A stretch of DNA of 64,000 nucleotides from Azolla caroliniana (Eukaryota; Polypodiophyta), in the NCBI GenBank assembly GCA_043228905.1, contig JBHGNT010000002.1, positions 6,882,001 to 6,946,000 on the forward strand. Direction: 5' to 3'. Shown in pieces: positions 30,070 to 40,071 of this stretch. Numbering within the stretch: the first letter of the stretch is position 1; the number at the start of each line of letters is the position of its first letter. Below the pieces are notes generated by a model. The model was not told the DNA's origin, ran no database searches, and saw only the letters and a list, made by a program, of their open reading frames with translations. A program made the translations under genes and the position numbers.

Positions 30070-30776
30070 TGTCGTGAAGAAAACCGGCCACAGGCGGAAT
30101 CGGAGAAAAAGATGCATGAACCGGCTCTTACATGGGTGGACGCGTGAATTGATGTTTTGAACATGATTTATAATTGGATCGGCTGATGTAAATACTAGGT
30201 AGTATACATTTATTAAGGATTGTGTGTATCTCTGTCGAAAGGGACAGGGAATAAAGCGGTTTTGACTAGGAAGAAAGGGGCACCCCCTTTTTGCGAACTA
30301 TTTAAGGAGGGAGAGAAGGAAGAAAAGGGATCGCGCATTGGCGAGGACGAAGAGTGTTGCAGGACTAAGTGTCGAGCTCTCTCTCCTCCTCCGATCGTCA
30401 TTCTCTGTGGGTGCTGGGAGTTCGACGCCTCTACTTCGTGGGTAGCCCGTGCGTTGCCAGTAGAGGCTCTCCCTTATATGCTTCTTTTTTTTAGGGGTCC
30501 AGTGTGTTCTGTCTGTGTGCGTGAGTAGGATCCTCGTGTCGGGTCCATCACCGCCTTGCCGGTTGTAATCGTCAGAGTTTGTAATCTCTTGATATTGTAA
30601 TCGACCGTTACTATAATTAAGTGTTCCATTTCTTTCTCTTTCCTTCTCCTTTCTACGTATCTGCAAATCTCTTCTCCTCTCCTCTCCTCTCTCTCTCTCT
30701 CTCTCTTGCTCCTCGGTTCAAGGCCCCTGTGGTCCCACCTCTTTCTACACGCATGCACGTGCGTAACAACGCGACA
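30070..30776 (+). repeat. 3' LTR of element Y
   Basis: 707 bp, TGTCGTGAAGAAAACCGG...AACAACGCGACA. Start and end are shared with the X LTR; the middle differs. Contains a TATA-poor promoter region, an ACTATTTAAGG-like box near 30298, and a CT run at about 30683-30706. Confidence 0.9.
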
Positions 30777-31232
30777 ACGTATACTAGGAAATGGTGTATA
30801 GAAATAAGACAGACAATTTTATCCCACGTTGTAAGGTCCCTCCCTCCTTGGGCTATAAAAGGAAGGGAGGGGTCACTTATGAAGGGTTGCCAATTTTGCG
30901 TATGAGAGGTATACCACTTAGTCTAGAGTTCTTATCGTTTTAGGGTTAGGGTTTCGTTTAGGGTTTTCCTTCTTCATCTTCGGTTAGGGTTTTCTCATAG
31001 TCGTTTGGTGCGGCCCATGCGGCCACCATTGTTGTAATCATTCTTTTGTTTTAATATATCTTGTTGAGTATCTTACCTCCGCCGATCTCTCCTTCTATGT
31101 GGTGATCTTATTCTTTCTTCTTCTCCCCTTGAGCTAAGCTTCCAAACATATCTTATTCTTTCTCCTCTACTCCCTAGTCCGAGACCCCGGGGGGTCCCCC
31201 CCTTCTACACGCACGTGCCTAACAACGCAACA
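30777..31232 (+). repeat. 3' LTR of element X, right fragment
   Basis: Continues the X LTR from ACGTATACTAGG to AACAACGCAACA, with the TATA box (CTATAAAAGG, about 30852-30862) and telomere-like motifs as in the 5' LTR. The first four bases are the Y target duplication. Confidence 0.88.
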
Positions 31233-32150
31233 CCGGTGGTGCCCGGTTCCACTGAATCGGTTGCCTCCCCGCTTTCTGACGGTGTCGTGCTGCCTTTTGT
31301 CCGGTTTCCGGTGTTTTGTGGGTTCTCTTCATCTTTAAACGGATTTTTCGGCATATGTCCTTTGTACGGTTTCAGTCGGAATCCGTTGACCCATTTGCTT
31401 GTCCACAAAGGCTTTCCGTCGTCGTTGCTCTAGCTCTAGCTATATTAAGCTAGTTATCCGATGCTCCTCTAGTTCGCACAATGTTGCCAACCGGATCTTC
31501 TTCGACTCCTTTTCACTCAGACGTTGTTTGACTTGGATTCGCAAACTCGGAATCTGAAACTCAATTGGCATGACCGCTTCCAATCCGAATGCTAACCGGA
31601 ACGGGGTTGTGTGTATGCTTGTCTTGTAGGTTGTCTGATACGCCCATTATGCGCTCTGCAACTTTGTGTTCCAATCCGTTCGGTTTTCGTTGACGATTTT
31701 CTGGAGTATATTTTGTAGTGTCTTATTTGTGGATTTGGCCAGTCCATTTGCCTGTGGGTAGTACAGGGTACTACGTTTGTGGACTACCACATAACACGTT
31801 GTGAGGCTCTCCACAACTTGGCCCAGGAAGTGTCCTCCTTGATCTCTTATTAGTTCAATCGGACAGCCATACCGGCACCATATAAACTCGTATAGGAACT
31901 TTGTTGTGGATGCCGCCGTATTATCCTTGAGTGCCTTTGCTTCCACCCATTTCGTGCAGTAGTCGGTGGCCACGATAATGTATCTGTTACCGGTCCTCAT
32001 TGCCGGTGGTTTGAATGGTCCCACAAAGTCCAGTCCCCTTTTCTCGAATGGTTCTAATGGTAATACCGGGTGATGGGCCATTCACGCCTGCTCGGTTGGT
32101 TGGCCTAATCGTTGGCAGAGGTCGCATTCCTTACCGTACCTGATGGCGTC
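31233..32150 (-). pseudogene. Gypsy-C integrase
   Basis: The zinc domain ends near 32150 (GKECDLCQRLGQPT on the minus strand; first half just upstream). The core at 31647-32081 has RGLDFVGPFKPPA (first Asp), ELIRDQGGHFLG (second Asp) and YYPQANGLAKSTNKTL, in which the catalytic Glu of the usual NGLVE is Lys. The C-terminal part continues to 31233 with LKPYKGHMPKNPF and ends where element X is inserted. A stop follows KLQSA near 31650. The Glu-to-Lys change alone would abolish strand transfer. Confidence 0.85.
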
Positions 32151-32152
32151 TT

Positions 32153-32824
32153 TTAAGGTTTGTCAGCCACCATAACCCGCTTTGCCATATCTTGCGGGCT
32201 GTCGCATCGCCGACATAGTGGCCTCCGGCTATTCCGCATTGGGCTTCTCTTAAAATCGTTTCTTTTTCGTCGTTGTGCACCGCCCGCCGCTAGATTCCGT
32301 CTGCCCCTTTGTGATATAGGGTATCCTGGATGAGGCAAAAGTGTTGAGTGGTCCACATGAAATGAAAACTTCCGCCCTAGCAAGTAGTGTTGGTACTTGG
32401 TTATGCTATACACCATTCCGTGAGCCTCCCTTTCCGTTGTGGAGTAGTTGCGTTCGGCCGTCGAGAGCTTTCGGCTTGCATAGTACACCCGCCGGTACCA
32501 CTTCATTTCGGTGAGTTGCATAAGGACACTGCCAATTGCTATGCCCGATGCGTCAACAAACACATGGAAACTCTTCGTCTAGTCGGGAGGTTGCACCACC
32601 GGGGCTTGTGACAGCATTACCTTTAATGCTTGATAGGCCTTTTCCTTCAGCTCTGCCCATTGAAAGGGCAATCGGTGCATTGTTGAATGTAGTGGTGTCG
32701 CGAAGTCAGCCAAATGCCGTAACATTCGTCTATGCCACCAGATTTGTCCTAAAAACCAGCTCAAGGCTTTTGCATTATTTGGTGCGGGTGCTTCCAGGAT
32801 TTCCCTCACCTTATCTGGGTTCAC
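32153..32824 (-). pseudogene. Gypsy-C RT connection and RNase H
   Basis: NPDKVREILEAPAPNNAKAL and FLGQIWWHRRMLRHLADFAT (connection, 32579-32824), then RNase H from 32563 with FVDASGIAIGSVLMQ (Asp), YYASRKLSTAERNYSTTERE (Glu) and FHVDHSTL (Asp). A stop near 32575 and frameshifts separate the parts. Confidence 0.85.
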
Positions 32825-33452
32825 CGCAATTCCCTCCTTACAATGTGTCCCAGCAAGCTGCCACTAGTTACTCCAAACATGCACTTTGCCGGATTCAGGC
32901 TTAGTCGGTATTCTCGACATTTCTCCAAGCATAACCGAAGGTGATCCAAATGTTCGTCCTGTCGACTATACACCGCAAAATCATCTAAAAAGACCTGCAT
33001 GAATGCTGGGATGTACTCCCCGAATATTTCCATGATGATTCGTTGAGAAGTTGCCGCTGTCGTTTTTAGCCCGAACATCATTACCACTGCCACAAACACC
33101 CCCCATTCGGTGACAAAAGCCGTTTTCTCTTGGTCTACCGGGTATATTCGAATCTGATTGTAACTGCTAAATCCGTTTAAGAAACTATATACTTCATGCC
33201 CAGCCACCGCATCCAACACGCCGTTTGTGAACGGTAGTGGGAACGCATCCGTTACTGTACTACCACAATCGGGTTCAACCACGTTGCTTGCTTTACTTGC
33301 CGTATGAACCCGACTCTCAGTAGCTTGTCGATTTCTTCCTTGACCTTCACCACATAATTGGGATTCATTCGGTAACGGCGTTGTGCCACCGGTTTGGCGT
33401 CCGTGCTGAGGTGGATCTGATGCTGATAAAGTTGGGGATCCAATCCTCGCAT
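32821..33452 (-). pseudogene. Gypsy-C reverse transcriptase core
   Basis: QRRYRMNPNYVVKVKEEIDK and VGFIRQVKQATWLNPIVVV (fingers, 33252-33452), then PLPFTNGVLDAVAGHEVYSF, YNQIRIYPVDQEKTAF, MFGLKTTAATSQR and the catalytic QVFLDDFAVYS, followed by LRLCLEKCREYRLSLNPAKC. The two catalytic Asp remain. A frameshift at about 33260 splits fingers from palm. The usual PFGL(C/T)NAPATFQR box is eroded (MFGLKTTAATSQR). Confidence 0.88.
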
Positions 33453-33748
33453 ATCCTCGTAGGACTAGGCGAACACGTCTCAGAAACTTGTGAGTAATTC
33501 GACCATTGCCTTCTTTTCATCCCGTGGCATTTCTTTGGCTACGTTCACCGGTCTGGGTGTGTCGTCGGTACCAAGGTCCACTTCCTCAAGCTGGGATGCT
33601 TTTACTCTTTGGGATATAGTCATTTCCCTTTCCAATGATTCTTGTGCTTGTCGTAATTCCCGAATCACTTCTTGATCCGGTTCGTCCGATTCCTTTCCTG
33701 GGTTCGTCACATATGGTATGATGGCTTCGGTTATGTCTACCTCAAATA
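33453..33748 (-). pseudogene. Gypsy-C protease-RT spacer, cut by the copia insertion
   Basis: VDITEAIIPYVTNPGKESDE then a helical stretch (VIRELRQAQESLEREMTIS) and MPRDEKKAMVELLTSF lead into the RT. The upstream part is on the other side of the copia element at 39554-39783. Joining is shown by the AAATA duplication. Confidence 0.75.
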
Positions 33749-34593
33749 TGTTGAAAAACAGCGCTCGGCCACAACCTAGGAATAGGATCAACTCACAGAA
33801 AATAGGAAATACAAAGTACACGAAGACTTTCGAGAGAAGAGTACACAGGATATTTTACGTGGAAAACCCTAAATGGGAAAAACCACGGGAGTCCTCAAAC
33901 TCCAACTATCACTATGAACAGAGATGTACAATGGTGAAGCTTCAAGGCAACAACCTTGAGCTCACTGTCTTCGCCACAGGCGGCGGTAATACACAGAGGC
34001 GACGACCTCCTCGTTTCTCTCTCTCTCTCTCTCTCGGCTGCTCTCACTTCGCTCCCTCTAAGTGGAAAACAGAAAATGAGCAACAACCTTGAAAACTGTT
34101 TGCCCTAAGTCATATTTATACACATATGACTTTCGGGCTATTTACAAATATAGCCTCAAGGGCCCTTGGCAAACATATTCACAAATATGTCCCCGCATCC
34201 GGATCTCTCTCCGGGTACATTCATCATCCGGCTCCGTAGCCGGGTCTTCGTCATCCGGCTCCGTAACCGGGGTCTTCATCATCCGGCTCCGTAGCCGGGT
34301 CTTCGTCATCCGGCTCCGTAACCGGGGTCTTCATCATCCGGCTCCGTAGCTGGGTCTTCGTCATCCGGCTCCGTAACCGGGGTCTTCATCATCCGGCTCC
34401 GTAGCCGGGTCTTCGTCATTCGGCTCCGTAACCGGGGTCTTCATCATCCGGCTCCGTAGCCGGGTCTTCGTCATCCGGCTCCGTAACCGGGGTCTTCATC
34501 ATCCGGCTCCGTAGCCGGGTCTTCGTCATCCGGCTCCGTAACCGGGGTCTTCGTCATCCGGACATCCCATCCGGAGGGACCGAAATCCCAACA
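33749..34593 (-). repeat. 3' LTR of the intact copia element
   Basis: 845 bp; on the minus strand TGTTGGGATTTCGG...TTTTTCAACA. Six copies of a 55-bp unit lie at 34222-34551, each with two CCGG-flanked hairpins (CCGGCTCCGTAGCCGG and a CCGGCTCCGTAACCGG variant). Confidence 0.97.
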
Positions 34594-34604
34594 AAACTCC
34601 CCCT
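34594..34604 (-). promoter_or_regulatory. Polypurine tract of the intact copia
   Basis: AGGGGGAGTTT on the minus strand, between the polyprotein stop codon and the LTR. Confidence 0.9.
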
Positions 34605-37600
34605 TCACTTCGGCATGGGATGTCTCTCCAATCCGATCCTCTTCCGGCATGCTTCCAGCTTGTCGGGTGTGAGCACTTTGGTCAGCATATCTGAGCCGTT
34701 TTCGTCCGTGTGGATCTTCGTCAGCACGAACTCCTGGTCTTCTATCCTTTCCCGGATCCAGTGATATCTTCGCTGGATGTGCTTCGTCCGGGAGTGATAG
34801 GCCGCGTTCTTCGCAAGGTGGATGGCACTCTGACTGTCGCAGTAGAGTCGGTACTCCTCCTGTCGGATACCGAGCTCTCTAATGAAGTCCTTCATCCATA
34901 TTATTTCCTTTCCGGCTTCAACAGCCGCCATGTACTCCGCCTCCGTGGTTGACAACGCAACCGTCTTCTGCAGCCTCGACTGCCAGGAAACAGCTCCCCC
35001 TGCATACGTCATCACATACCCTGATGTGGACCGGCTGGTATCTGCATCAGCCGACATATCCGAATCGGTGAAGCCGTCGAGTTCGGGCTTACCGGATCCG
35101 AATCGGAGGCACACGTTTGCCGTGCCCTTCAGGTATCGGAGTATCCACTTGGCCGCGTTCCAATGCTCTTTGCCGGGATTGCTCATGTACCGGCTCACCA
35201 CTCCGACTGCATATCCTATGTCCGGTCGGGTACACACCATTGCGTACATCAAGCTCCCGACGGCAGAGGCATATGGTACTTTCATCATGTCCTCCTTCTC
35301 AGCCTTTGTCTTGGGGCTTTGCTTGCTGGACAGCTTGCAGTTTGTCGGGAGTGTTGACCCGACTGGTCTTGCTTCCGACATGTTGAACCGGTGAAGCACC
35401 TTTGTCACATACTTCTCCTGTGACAGCCACAACTGCTTCTTCTTCCGGTCTCGGATGATGTGCATCCCTAGTATTTGCCTCGCCGGACCCAGGTCCTTCA
35501 TTGAGAAGGTTCGGTGAAGTGCTTTCTTCAGCATCCGTATCTTGCCCTGGTCCCGTCCGACGATCAACATGTCGTCCACGTACAGGAGGAGTATTAGAGA
35601 GTCTCCCCCTTCGAACTTCTTCACAAACACGCAGTGATCGGACTGCGTTTTGTGGTACCCTTCGTCGGTCATGAAAGAGTCGAACTTCCGGTACCATTGC
35701 CGGGGAGCCTGCTTCAGTCCGTAAAGGCTCTTCTTCAACCGGCATACCAGGTGCTCCTTCCCTTTCTTCTCGAATCCTTCCGGTTGCTGCATGTAGATCT
35801 CTTCTTCGAGGTCACCGTGAAGGAATGCCGTCTTCACGTCCATCTGTTCTACCTCGAGGTCCATGCTTGCCGCTATGCTCATCACCGTTCGGATGGAGGT
35901 CATCTTCACTACCGGGGCAAATATCTCGTCGAAGTCGACGCCCTTCTTCTGCTGAAACCCCTTTACCACGATCCTGGCTTTGTATCTCGGGGGGTTTCCG
36001 GCATCTCCCGGTTTCAGCTTGAACACCCACTTGTTTCGTAGTGCCCGCTTTCCTTTCGGCAACACCACAAGTTCATATGTGTGGTTCTCATGCAGGGAAT
36101 CCATCTCGTCCTGCATGGCACTCAACCACCTGCGGCTCTGGGTGTCATGCTTTGCTTCTTCAAAGCTCTCCGGCTCCCCCTCGTCGGTTAGCAGCACGTG
36201 CTCTGGTTCCGGAAATCTCCGGGGGGCCCTTCTCTCTCTTAGAGGATATCTCCGTTCCGGAGCTTCGGTAACCGGTTCTTCCGATTCTTCTTCATCCGAA
36301 TCCATTTCGGGATCGGGGCCGGTTCCGGTATCATTTTCATCTTCTTCGGCCGGTTCTGTTTCTTCACCGTCTTCGGCCGGATCCTCGAGTGCTAACCGGT
36401 CCCTTGCCGGTCGGGACTGCTCCTCGTAGAGTTGATTCTCACCGGTCGACTTGGAGCTCTTCATCTTCTTCTCCGACTCCCAGTCGGCGAGTGTCTTGTC
36501 CTCCATGAAGATGATATCACGACTCCTGAATATCTTCTTGTCGACCGGGTCCCATACTCGGTAGCCGAACTCGTCGTCGCCGTAACCGAGGAATATGCAT
36601 GGACGGGTCTTTGGATCTAGCTTTCCTCTCCGGTCCTTTGCCACATGCACATATGCGAGACACCCGAACACCTTCAAATGCCGGTAGGACACTTCCTTAC
36701 CGGTCCACACTTTTTGCGGCGTGTCTCCGTCCAAAGGTACTGAGGGTGATCTGTTTATCACGTATGTCGCCGTCGACATTGCCTCAGCCCAGAACCCCTT
36801 GGGTAATTTCGCATGCGCCAGCATACTCCGGACCCTCTCCATTATGGTCCGGTTCATCCTCTCGGCTAGCCCGTTCAGTTCCGGCGTCTTCAGCACAGTA
36901 AACTCGAGTCGGATTCCCTTCGAGCGACAGTACTCCTGGAACTGCCCCCGGTATTCCCCTCCGTTATCCGCTCGTATCGCTTTCAGCTTCTTGCCGGATT
37001 CCCTTTCCACTCTCGCGTGGAGTTCTTTGAAGACGCCCAACACTTGGTCCTTTGTCTTCAACGGTGCCGTCCACAGCTTCCGGCTGTGATCATCAATGAA
37101 TGTCACGAAGTACTGGGCTCCGCCATGTGACTTCGTTTCTACTTGACACACGTCAGTGTGCACCAGCTCCAATGGTGCACTACGTCTCGTCGGTGGCCTT
37201 GAGTGGAAGGAGGTCCGGTTTTGCTTACCGGCCAGGCAGTCGGTGCACTTCTCCAGGTGCACATGCTTCACTGGAATAAGGTTGTCTTCTGCAAGCCTCT
37301 TCATCCCCTTCTCACTCATGTGGCACAGTCTCTTGTGCCACAGCTCACCGGCAGTGTTGGCTGCCACGTTCAGCTCCTCCGGACATAGCCGGGAATTCAT
37401 CAGGTACAGTGTGTTGACCTTCCGGGCCCGAGCCACTATCAAGCTCCCCTTGCTGAACTTCATTACGCCGTTCCGGATGCTACCTGTGTAGCCTTCATCG
37501 TCTAGCCTCCCGGCCGAAATCAGGTTCAATCGAACCTCCGGAACGTGTCGGACATCCTTCAGCAGCATTTTGCATCCGGTTGATGTCATCAGCCACACGT

Positions 37601-38678
37601 CTCCTATGCCGGCAATCCGGCACGTACCTTCATTTCCCATCCGGACACAGCCATGCTCACCGGCTGTGTAGGATGAGAAGTATCTCCTCTCCGGGGTCAG
37701 GTGGAACGATGCTCCGGAATCGACCACCCAGGTCGTCTCATCGCCGGCAACGTTTAGTTCACCTTCTTCGGTGATGAGCATGATTTCTTCCTCACTTGCC
37801 GCGAGTGCCGTTGTTCCTTTCCGGTCCTGCCCTCGCCGATCCGAACCTCTCCGGTCCGTGGCTCCCCGGTATGCACCGTTTCTCTCCGGTGACTTCTTCG
37901 AATCGGTGTCGACGGCTCCGTTGTCTTTTCGGTAATGCCGACAATTCTTTCGGAAGTGCCCCGGCTTCCCACAGTGGAAGCATGTGGGTCTTCCTCTTGA
38001 CTGCGACCGGGTCCCCGACTTCTCCCGTCTTTGCGGACTCCGGTTCCATTGTCTTCCCCGTTCCGATTCGGTAAGCAGCGCCTTCGAGTCGGAGGCCGGT
38101 TCTTTATCTCTCCGACGCGCTTCTTCGTTCAAAATACTTGTCTTTACCGTTTGTAGGGACAAGTTATCTTCGGTGCAGGAGGTGCTGAGGGTCACCACCA
38201 AGTTCTCCCAGCTTTCCGGCAATGTACACATCAGGATGATGGCTTGCATTGCATCCTCCAACGGGAACTTGATCGCCGCAAGCTGGTTCACGAATCCCAT
38301 GAACGTGCTTACGTGTTCCACCATACTCTCGCCATCCCGGTACTTGAGGTTCACTATCTTCCTCATCAGGGAGGTCCGGTTCAACGCATTCTTCCTCTCG
38401 TAGAGGCCCGACAGCTTCCGCCACATCTCATATGCGTTGGTGTCGTTCGCCACATGTTGTAGAACGCTCACGTCGACGTATTGCCGAATGGTTGCAACGG
38501 CTTTCCGGTTCAGAAGCCTCCATTCCGTCTCAAGTACCCCCTTGGGTATTTCCGACCTGTCGATCGGTTCATACAGATCCCGAACAATGAGCAGGTCCTC
38601 CATCTTTATCTTCCAGTCGGCGTAGTTCTGCGCATTCAGCACCATCATCCCCGGCTGCCCGCTGCCGCCGCCTTCCAT
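34605..38678 (-). CDS. Copia Gag-Pol polyprotein, full length
   Basis: 1357 codons from the ATG at 38676-38678 (MEGGGSGQPG), the first ATG after the primer site; an upstream in-frame reading from 38732 begins inside the LTR and is not used. Domains in order: UBN2-type gag (about 10-200); zinc knuckle CFHCGKPGHFRKNC (about 231-244); protease WVVDSGASFHLTP (about 315); integrase zinc domain HKRLCHMS...CTDC (about 444-482); core with HTDVCQ (about 506), IRADNGGEYRG (about 570) and NGLAERMNRT (about 604); RT with YVDDMLIVG (about 1033); RNase H with FTDSDMSAD, STTEAEYMAA and YCDSQSAIH (about 1206-1285). Every catalytic residue expected is present and there is no stop or frameshift. Copia makes gag and pol from one ORF, as here. 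It could supply enzymes in trans to the solo LTR families only if their ends are compatible. Confidence 0.97.
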   Translation of the reverse strand: MEGGGSGQPGMMVLNAQNYADWKIKMEDLLIVRDLYEPIDRSEIPKGVLETEWRLLNRKAVATIRQYVDVSVLQHVANDTNAYEMWRKLSGLYERKNALNRTSLMRKIVNLKYRDGESMVEHVSTFMGFVNQLAAIKFPLEDAMQAIILMCTLPESWENLVVTLSTSCTEDNLSLQTVKTSILNEEARRRDKEPASDSKALLTESERGRQWNRSPQRREKSGTRSQSRGRPTCFHCGKPGHFRKNCRHYRKDNGAVDTDSKKSPERNGAYRGATDRRGSDRRGQDRKGTTALAASEEEIMLITEEGELNVAGDETTWVVDSGASFHLTPERRYFSSYTAGEHGCVRMGNEGTCRIAGIGDVWLMTSTGCKMLLKDVRHVPEVRLNLISAGRLDDEGYTGSIRNGVMKFSKGSLIVARARKVNTLYLMNSRLCPEELNVAANTAGELWHKRLCHMSEKGMKRLAEDNLIPVKHVHLEKCTDCLAGKQNRTSFHSRPPTRRSAPLELVHTDVCQVETKSHGGAQYFVTFIDDHSRKLWTAPLKTKDQVLGVFKELHARVERESGKKLKAIRADNGGEYRGQFQEYCRSKGIRLEFTVLKTPELNGLAERMNRTIMERVRSMLAHAKLPKGFWAEAMSTATYVINRSPSVPLDGDTPQKVWTGKEVSYRHLKVFGCLAYVHVAKDRRGKLDPKTRPCIFLGYGDDEFGYRVWDPVDKKIFRSRDIIFMEDKTLADWESEKKMKSSKSTGENQLYEEQSRPARDRLALEDPAEDGEETEPAEEDENDTGTGPDPEMDSDEEESEEPVTEAPERRYPLRERRAPRRFPEPEHVLLTDEGEPESFEEAKHDTQSRRWLSAMQDEMDSLHENHTYELVVLPKGKRALRNKWVFKLKPGDAGNPPRYKARIVVKGFQQKKGVDFDEIFAPVVKMTSIRTVMSIAASMDLEVEQMDVKTAFLHGDLEEEIYMQQPEGFEKKGKEHLVCRLKKSLYGLKQAPRQWYRKFDSFMTDEGYHKTQSDHCVFVKKFEGGDSLILLLYVDDMLIVGRDQGKIRMLKKALHRTFSMKDLGPARQILGMHIIRDRKKKQLWLSQEKYVTKVLHRFNMSEARPVGSTLPTNCKLSSKQSPKTKAEKEDMMKVPYASAVGSLMYAMVCTRPDIGYAVGVVSRYMSNPGKEHWNAAKWILRYLKGTANVCLRFGSGKPELDGFTDSDMSADADTSRSTSGYVMTYAGGAVSWQSRLQKTVALSTTEAEYMAAVEAGKEIIWMKDFIRELGIRQEEYRLYCDSQSAIHLAKNAAYHSRTKHIQRRYHWIRERIEDQEFVLTKIHTDENGSDMLTKVLTPDKLEACRKRIGLERHPMPK

Positions 38679-38694
38679 TTTCTGTGTTACCGTC

Positions 38695-38706
38695 GCTCTG
38701 ATACCA
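38695..38706 (-). promoter_or_regulatory. Primer-binding site, initiator Met tRNA type
   Basis: TGGTATCAGAGC on the minus strand two bases after the 5' LTR, the canonical plant copia site complementary to the tRNA-iMet 3' end. Confidence 0.97.
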
Positions 38707-38708
38707 CT

Positions 38709-39553
38709 TGTTGAAAAACAGCGCTCGGCCACAACCTAGGAATAGGATCAACTCACAGAAAATAGGAAATACAAAGTACACGAAGACTTTCGAGAGAAGA
38801 GTACACAGGATATTTTACGTGGAAAACCCTAAATGGGAAAAACCACGGGAGTCCTCAAACTCCAACTATCACTATGAACAGAGATGTACAATGGTGAAGC
38901 TTCAAGGCAACAACCTTGAGCTCACTGTCTTCGCCACAGGCGGCGGTAATACACAGAGGCGACGACCTCCTCGTTTCTCTCTCTCTCTCTCTCTCGGCTG
39001 CTCTCACTTCGCTCCCTCTAAGTGGAAAGCAGAAAATGAGCAACAACCTTGAAAACTGTTTGCCCTAAGTCATATTTATACACATATGACTTTCGGGCTA
39101 TTTACAAATATAGCCTCAAGGGCCCTTGGCAAACATATTCACAAATATGTCCCCGCATCCGGATCTCTCTCCGGGTACATTCATCATCCGGCTCCGTAGC
39201 CGGGTCTTCGTCATCCGGCTCCGTAACCGGGGTCTTCATCATCCGGCTCCGTAGCCGGGTCTTCGTCATCCGGCTCCGTAACCGGGGTCTTCATCATCCG
39301 GCTCCGTAGCCGGGTCTTCGTCATCTGGCTCCGTAACCGGGGTCTTCATCATCCGGCTCCGTAGCCGGGTCTTCGTCATCCGGCTCCGTAACCGGGGTCT
39401 TCATCATCCGGCTCCGTAGTCGGGTCTTCGTCATCCGGCTCCGTAACCGGGGTCTTCATCATCCGGCTCCGTAGCCGGGTCTTCGTCATCCGGCTCCGTA
39501 ACCGGGGTCTTCGTCATCCGGACATCCCATCCGGAGGGACCGAAATCCCAACA
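38709..39553 (-). repeat. 5' LTR of the intact copia element
   Basis: 845 bp, same limits as the 3' LTR shifted by 4960. On the minus strand AGTCATATGTGTATAAATATG (about 39070-39090) includes the TATA box. The 55-bp minisatellite is at 39182-39511. Confidence 0.97.
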
Positions 39554-39783
39554 AAATAACATGGCAAAATCTTCGGGTGCTCTTCCATGTAACGGTTGAC
39601 TTATTCGTCAGCTAACCCATCCAGCATGTTGATGCTCTCCGCATATAGGGGGGTTACTTCCTTACTGGATCCTACTTGTGGCTGTGTCGGTATGCGTACT
39701 TTGGTCTTTCCTCGTCGAAAGGTGATTACATTCTTTTGCCAGTTTTGTTTTATGTGTGCCATCCGCAGCCATGGTCTTCCTAG
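39554..39783 (-). pseudogene. Gypsy-C protease-RT spacer fragment
   Basis: A short open minus frame (VITFRRGKTKVRIPTQPQ; SINMLDGLADE) bounded by the copia insertion and a solo LTR. It is the part of Gypsy-C pol between the protease at 40438-41019 and 33748. The product has no recognised motif. Confidence 0.65.
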
Positions 39784-40017
39784 TGATAGGAATATGCGGA
39801 ATATTGCTCGGCCACAATCGAGTCTTAGAATCAACCACAGAAAGATGGGAATAGGAAGAAATGCACGTATACACACAAACTAAACGGGAAAAACCACAGG
39901 AGCCCACTAGCTCCAAACTATCAGTATGTCTAGAAGAATACAATAGGAGGAGCATAGAGGCAACAACCTCGTGCACTCAACCTTCACCAGCAAGCAGTTA
40001 CAACAGAGACTATTCCG

Positions 40018-40071
<54 letters not shown>

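Larger units (their letters stand above)
26515..30776 (+). mobile_element. Element Y: gypsy-type element with internal deletion, nested in the 3' LTR of X
   Basis: TGTCGTGAAGAAAACC at 26515 opens a 5' LTR truncated near 27058. Pol then starts directly in the RT connection, so the rest of the 5' LTR, primer site, gag, protease and RT palm are deleted. RNase H and integrase follow, with a solo copia LTR between them, then a polypurine tract and a full 3' LTR (30070-30776). The target duplication is ACGT (26511-26514 and 30777-30780); the X 5' LTR has the empty-site sequence there. Confidence 0.9.
22527..31232 (+). mobile_element. Element X: GC-rich LTR retrotransposon with gag-like ORF and no pol, split by element Y
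   Basis: 5' LTR 22527-23055, primer site, gag-like ORF, 2.5 kb of GC-rich repetitive sequence, polypurine tract, then a 3' LTR that is cut after 77 bases by element Y (26515-30776) and resumes at 30777-31232. Flanks are CCGGA (22522-22526) and CCGGT (31233-31237), a target duplication with one mismatch. No protease, RT or integrase motif lies in 23056-26437, so X is non-autonomous. The LTR ends and 3' leader match element Y, its probable helper. Confidence 0.88.
33749..39553 (-). mobile_element. Essentially intact Ty1/copia element with target duplication
   Basis: 5805 bp: two 845-bp LTRs, iMet-type primer site, one uninterrupted polyprotein, polypurine tract. Perfect 5-bp duplication AAATA (33744-33748 and 39554-39558). 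I count five mismatches between the LTRs, about 99.4% identity, so it is the youngest full insertion here and may be autonomous. It sits in Gypsy-C between protease and RT, in the same orientation. Confidence 0.97.

Noticed and set aside
34222-34551. CRISPR-like regular repeats
   Set aside because: Units are head-to-tail without unique spacers and lie inside a eukaryotic retrotransposon LTR.
34710-38714. Many plus-strand frames opposite the copia polyprotein
   Set aside because: Shadows of the 1357-codon minus-strand gene; composition simply mirrors it.
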